Source: Amycolatopsis orientalis DSM 43388 (GTDB taxonomy: Bacteria > Actinomycetota > Actinomycetes > Mycobacteriales > Pseudonocardiaceae). From it: DNA of 64,000 nucleotides. Both the position numbers and the translations under genes were made by a program. Below, one piece after another: positions 63,538 to 64,000 of the stretch; the first letter of the stretch is position 1; every line of letters begins with the position of its first letter. The notes below the pieces were generated by a model. The model searched no databases and had not been told where the DNA came from. It saw nothing but the letters and a program-made list of their open reading frames with translations. Location: NCBI RefSeq assembly GCF_000411975.1, contig NZ_ASXG01000076.1, forward strand, positions 1 through 64,000, in the 5' to 3' direction.

Positions 63538-64000
63538 ATGGCACCGACGCAAGACAGCTTCCCGGTACGAACCGTGGAGCTGGAAGACGGCAGGCGGCTC
63601 GCGTTCGAGGAGCGGGGCAACCACGACGGATTCCCGGTGTTCCGGTTCCACGGCACGCCCGGGTCGCGGCGGGAACAGTTTCCCGGCGAAGAGGCGACTG
63701 CCGGACTCGGCGTCCGGCTGATCACCTTCGACCGGCCTGGCTATGGCCGCTCCGACCCGCGCCCGGGCCGGACGCTGCTCGACGTCGCGTGCGATGCCGC
63801 GCGGCTGGCCGATGCTCTCGGCATAGACGCGTTCGCCGTGACCGGGATGTCCGGCGGTGCCCCCTTCGCACTCGCGACGGCATGGTCCTGTCCGGACCGA
63901 GTGACTGCGGTGGCGCTCACGTGCGGCATCGCACCGCTGGACCGGCCGGGCGCGTTGGAGGGGATGCACGCGCCGAACGCGCGCGAATTCTCGTGCGCGG
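63538..64000 (+). CDS. Alpha/beta hydrolase, 3' end cut by window
   Basis: 154 residues visible. FRFHGTPGSRREQF carries the oxyanion HG motif, ITFDRPGYGRSDPRPGRT the next, and VTGMSGGAPFALATA the nucleophile Ser in GxSxG. The catalytic Asp/His would lie beyond the window. Substrate unknown. ATG after GGAGGCGAGCG at long spacing; open to the window end. Confidence 0.9.
   Translation, partial: MAPTQDSFPVRTVELEDGRRLAFEERGNHDGFPVFRFHGTPGSRREQFPGEEATAGLGVRLITFDRPGYGRSDPRPGRTLLDVACDAARLADALGIDAFAVTGMSGGAPFALATAWSCPDRVTAVALTCGIAPLDRPGALEGMHAPNAREFSCA

Overview
The window is high-GC actinobacterial DNA with GTG/ATG starts, ATGA/GTGA gene overlaps, and mycobacterial-type regulators (CsoR, NmtR, CmtR, BlaI). 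Long perfect intergenic hairpins (14.96, 15.12 and 19.69 kb) and AATGCCAGG-ended repeats resemble elements I associate with Amycolatopsis, so a Pseudonocardiaceae host, probably Amycolatopsis, is the best inference. I could not run any search.

The locus looks like a copper, thiol-redox and respiration island. From left to right: a heme-copper oxidase subunit I (ctaD, cut by the window edge) and a methyltransferase; a copper chaperone, an HxHxH surface protein and a CcdA-TlpA pair (2.6-5.1 kb); small membrane proteins and the first BlaI/M56 pair (5.2-7.7 kb); a CcdA-peroxiredoxin-glutaredoxin-CopCD operon (7.9-11.6 kb); TetR, a methyltransferase, DUF2218 and a second BlaI/M56 pair (11.5-14.8 kb); a csoR-copZ-copA operon (15.9-19.7 kb); a second CsoR-type regulator with DsbA and DUF302 (19.8-21.3 kb); a third BlaI/M56 pair with an NlpC/P60 hydrolase (21.9-24.4 kb); a PLP-enzyme/MFS operon with His/Met-rich small proteins and DUF305 (24.5-28.7 kb); secreted and membrane proteins, one frameshifted (28.9-33.1 kb).

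A cassette at 34.0-39.9 kb (CmtR, P-type ATPase, LspA, zinc-ribbon protein, CDF transporter, CtaG) lies between degraded stretches and looks acquired. Next comes a complete cytochrome c maturation operon, ccmABCDEFHI-ccmG, with divergent ccdA (40.3-47.3 kb), then a multicopper oxidase, a VanW protein, and a stripped-down complex I operon nuoA-[NuoB/NuoD-like]-H-J-K-L-M-N (51.4-59.5 kb). The right end has ctpD/nmtR (Co/Ni) and a cut alpha/beta hydrolase.

Two operator types tie the parts together. A 17-bp dyad close to TACTATC-N3-GATAGTA, expected for BlaI-type repressors, stands before ctaD, tlpA, ccdA, blaI, nlpC, the PLP operon, ccmA, mmcO, vanW, nuoA and others. A CsoR-type dyad, ATACCC-N4-GGGTAT, stands before copZ, csoR, the DUF302 operon and the frameshifted membrane gene. 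The most unusual system is the Nuo operon: no NADH or Fe-S subunits are encoded, NuoB and NuoD appear to have degenerated into one protein without cluster cysteines, and the two halves are joined by a roughly 115-residue His/Met/Asp-rich linker.
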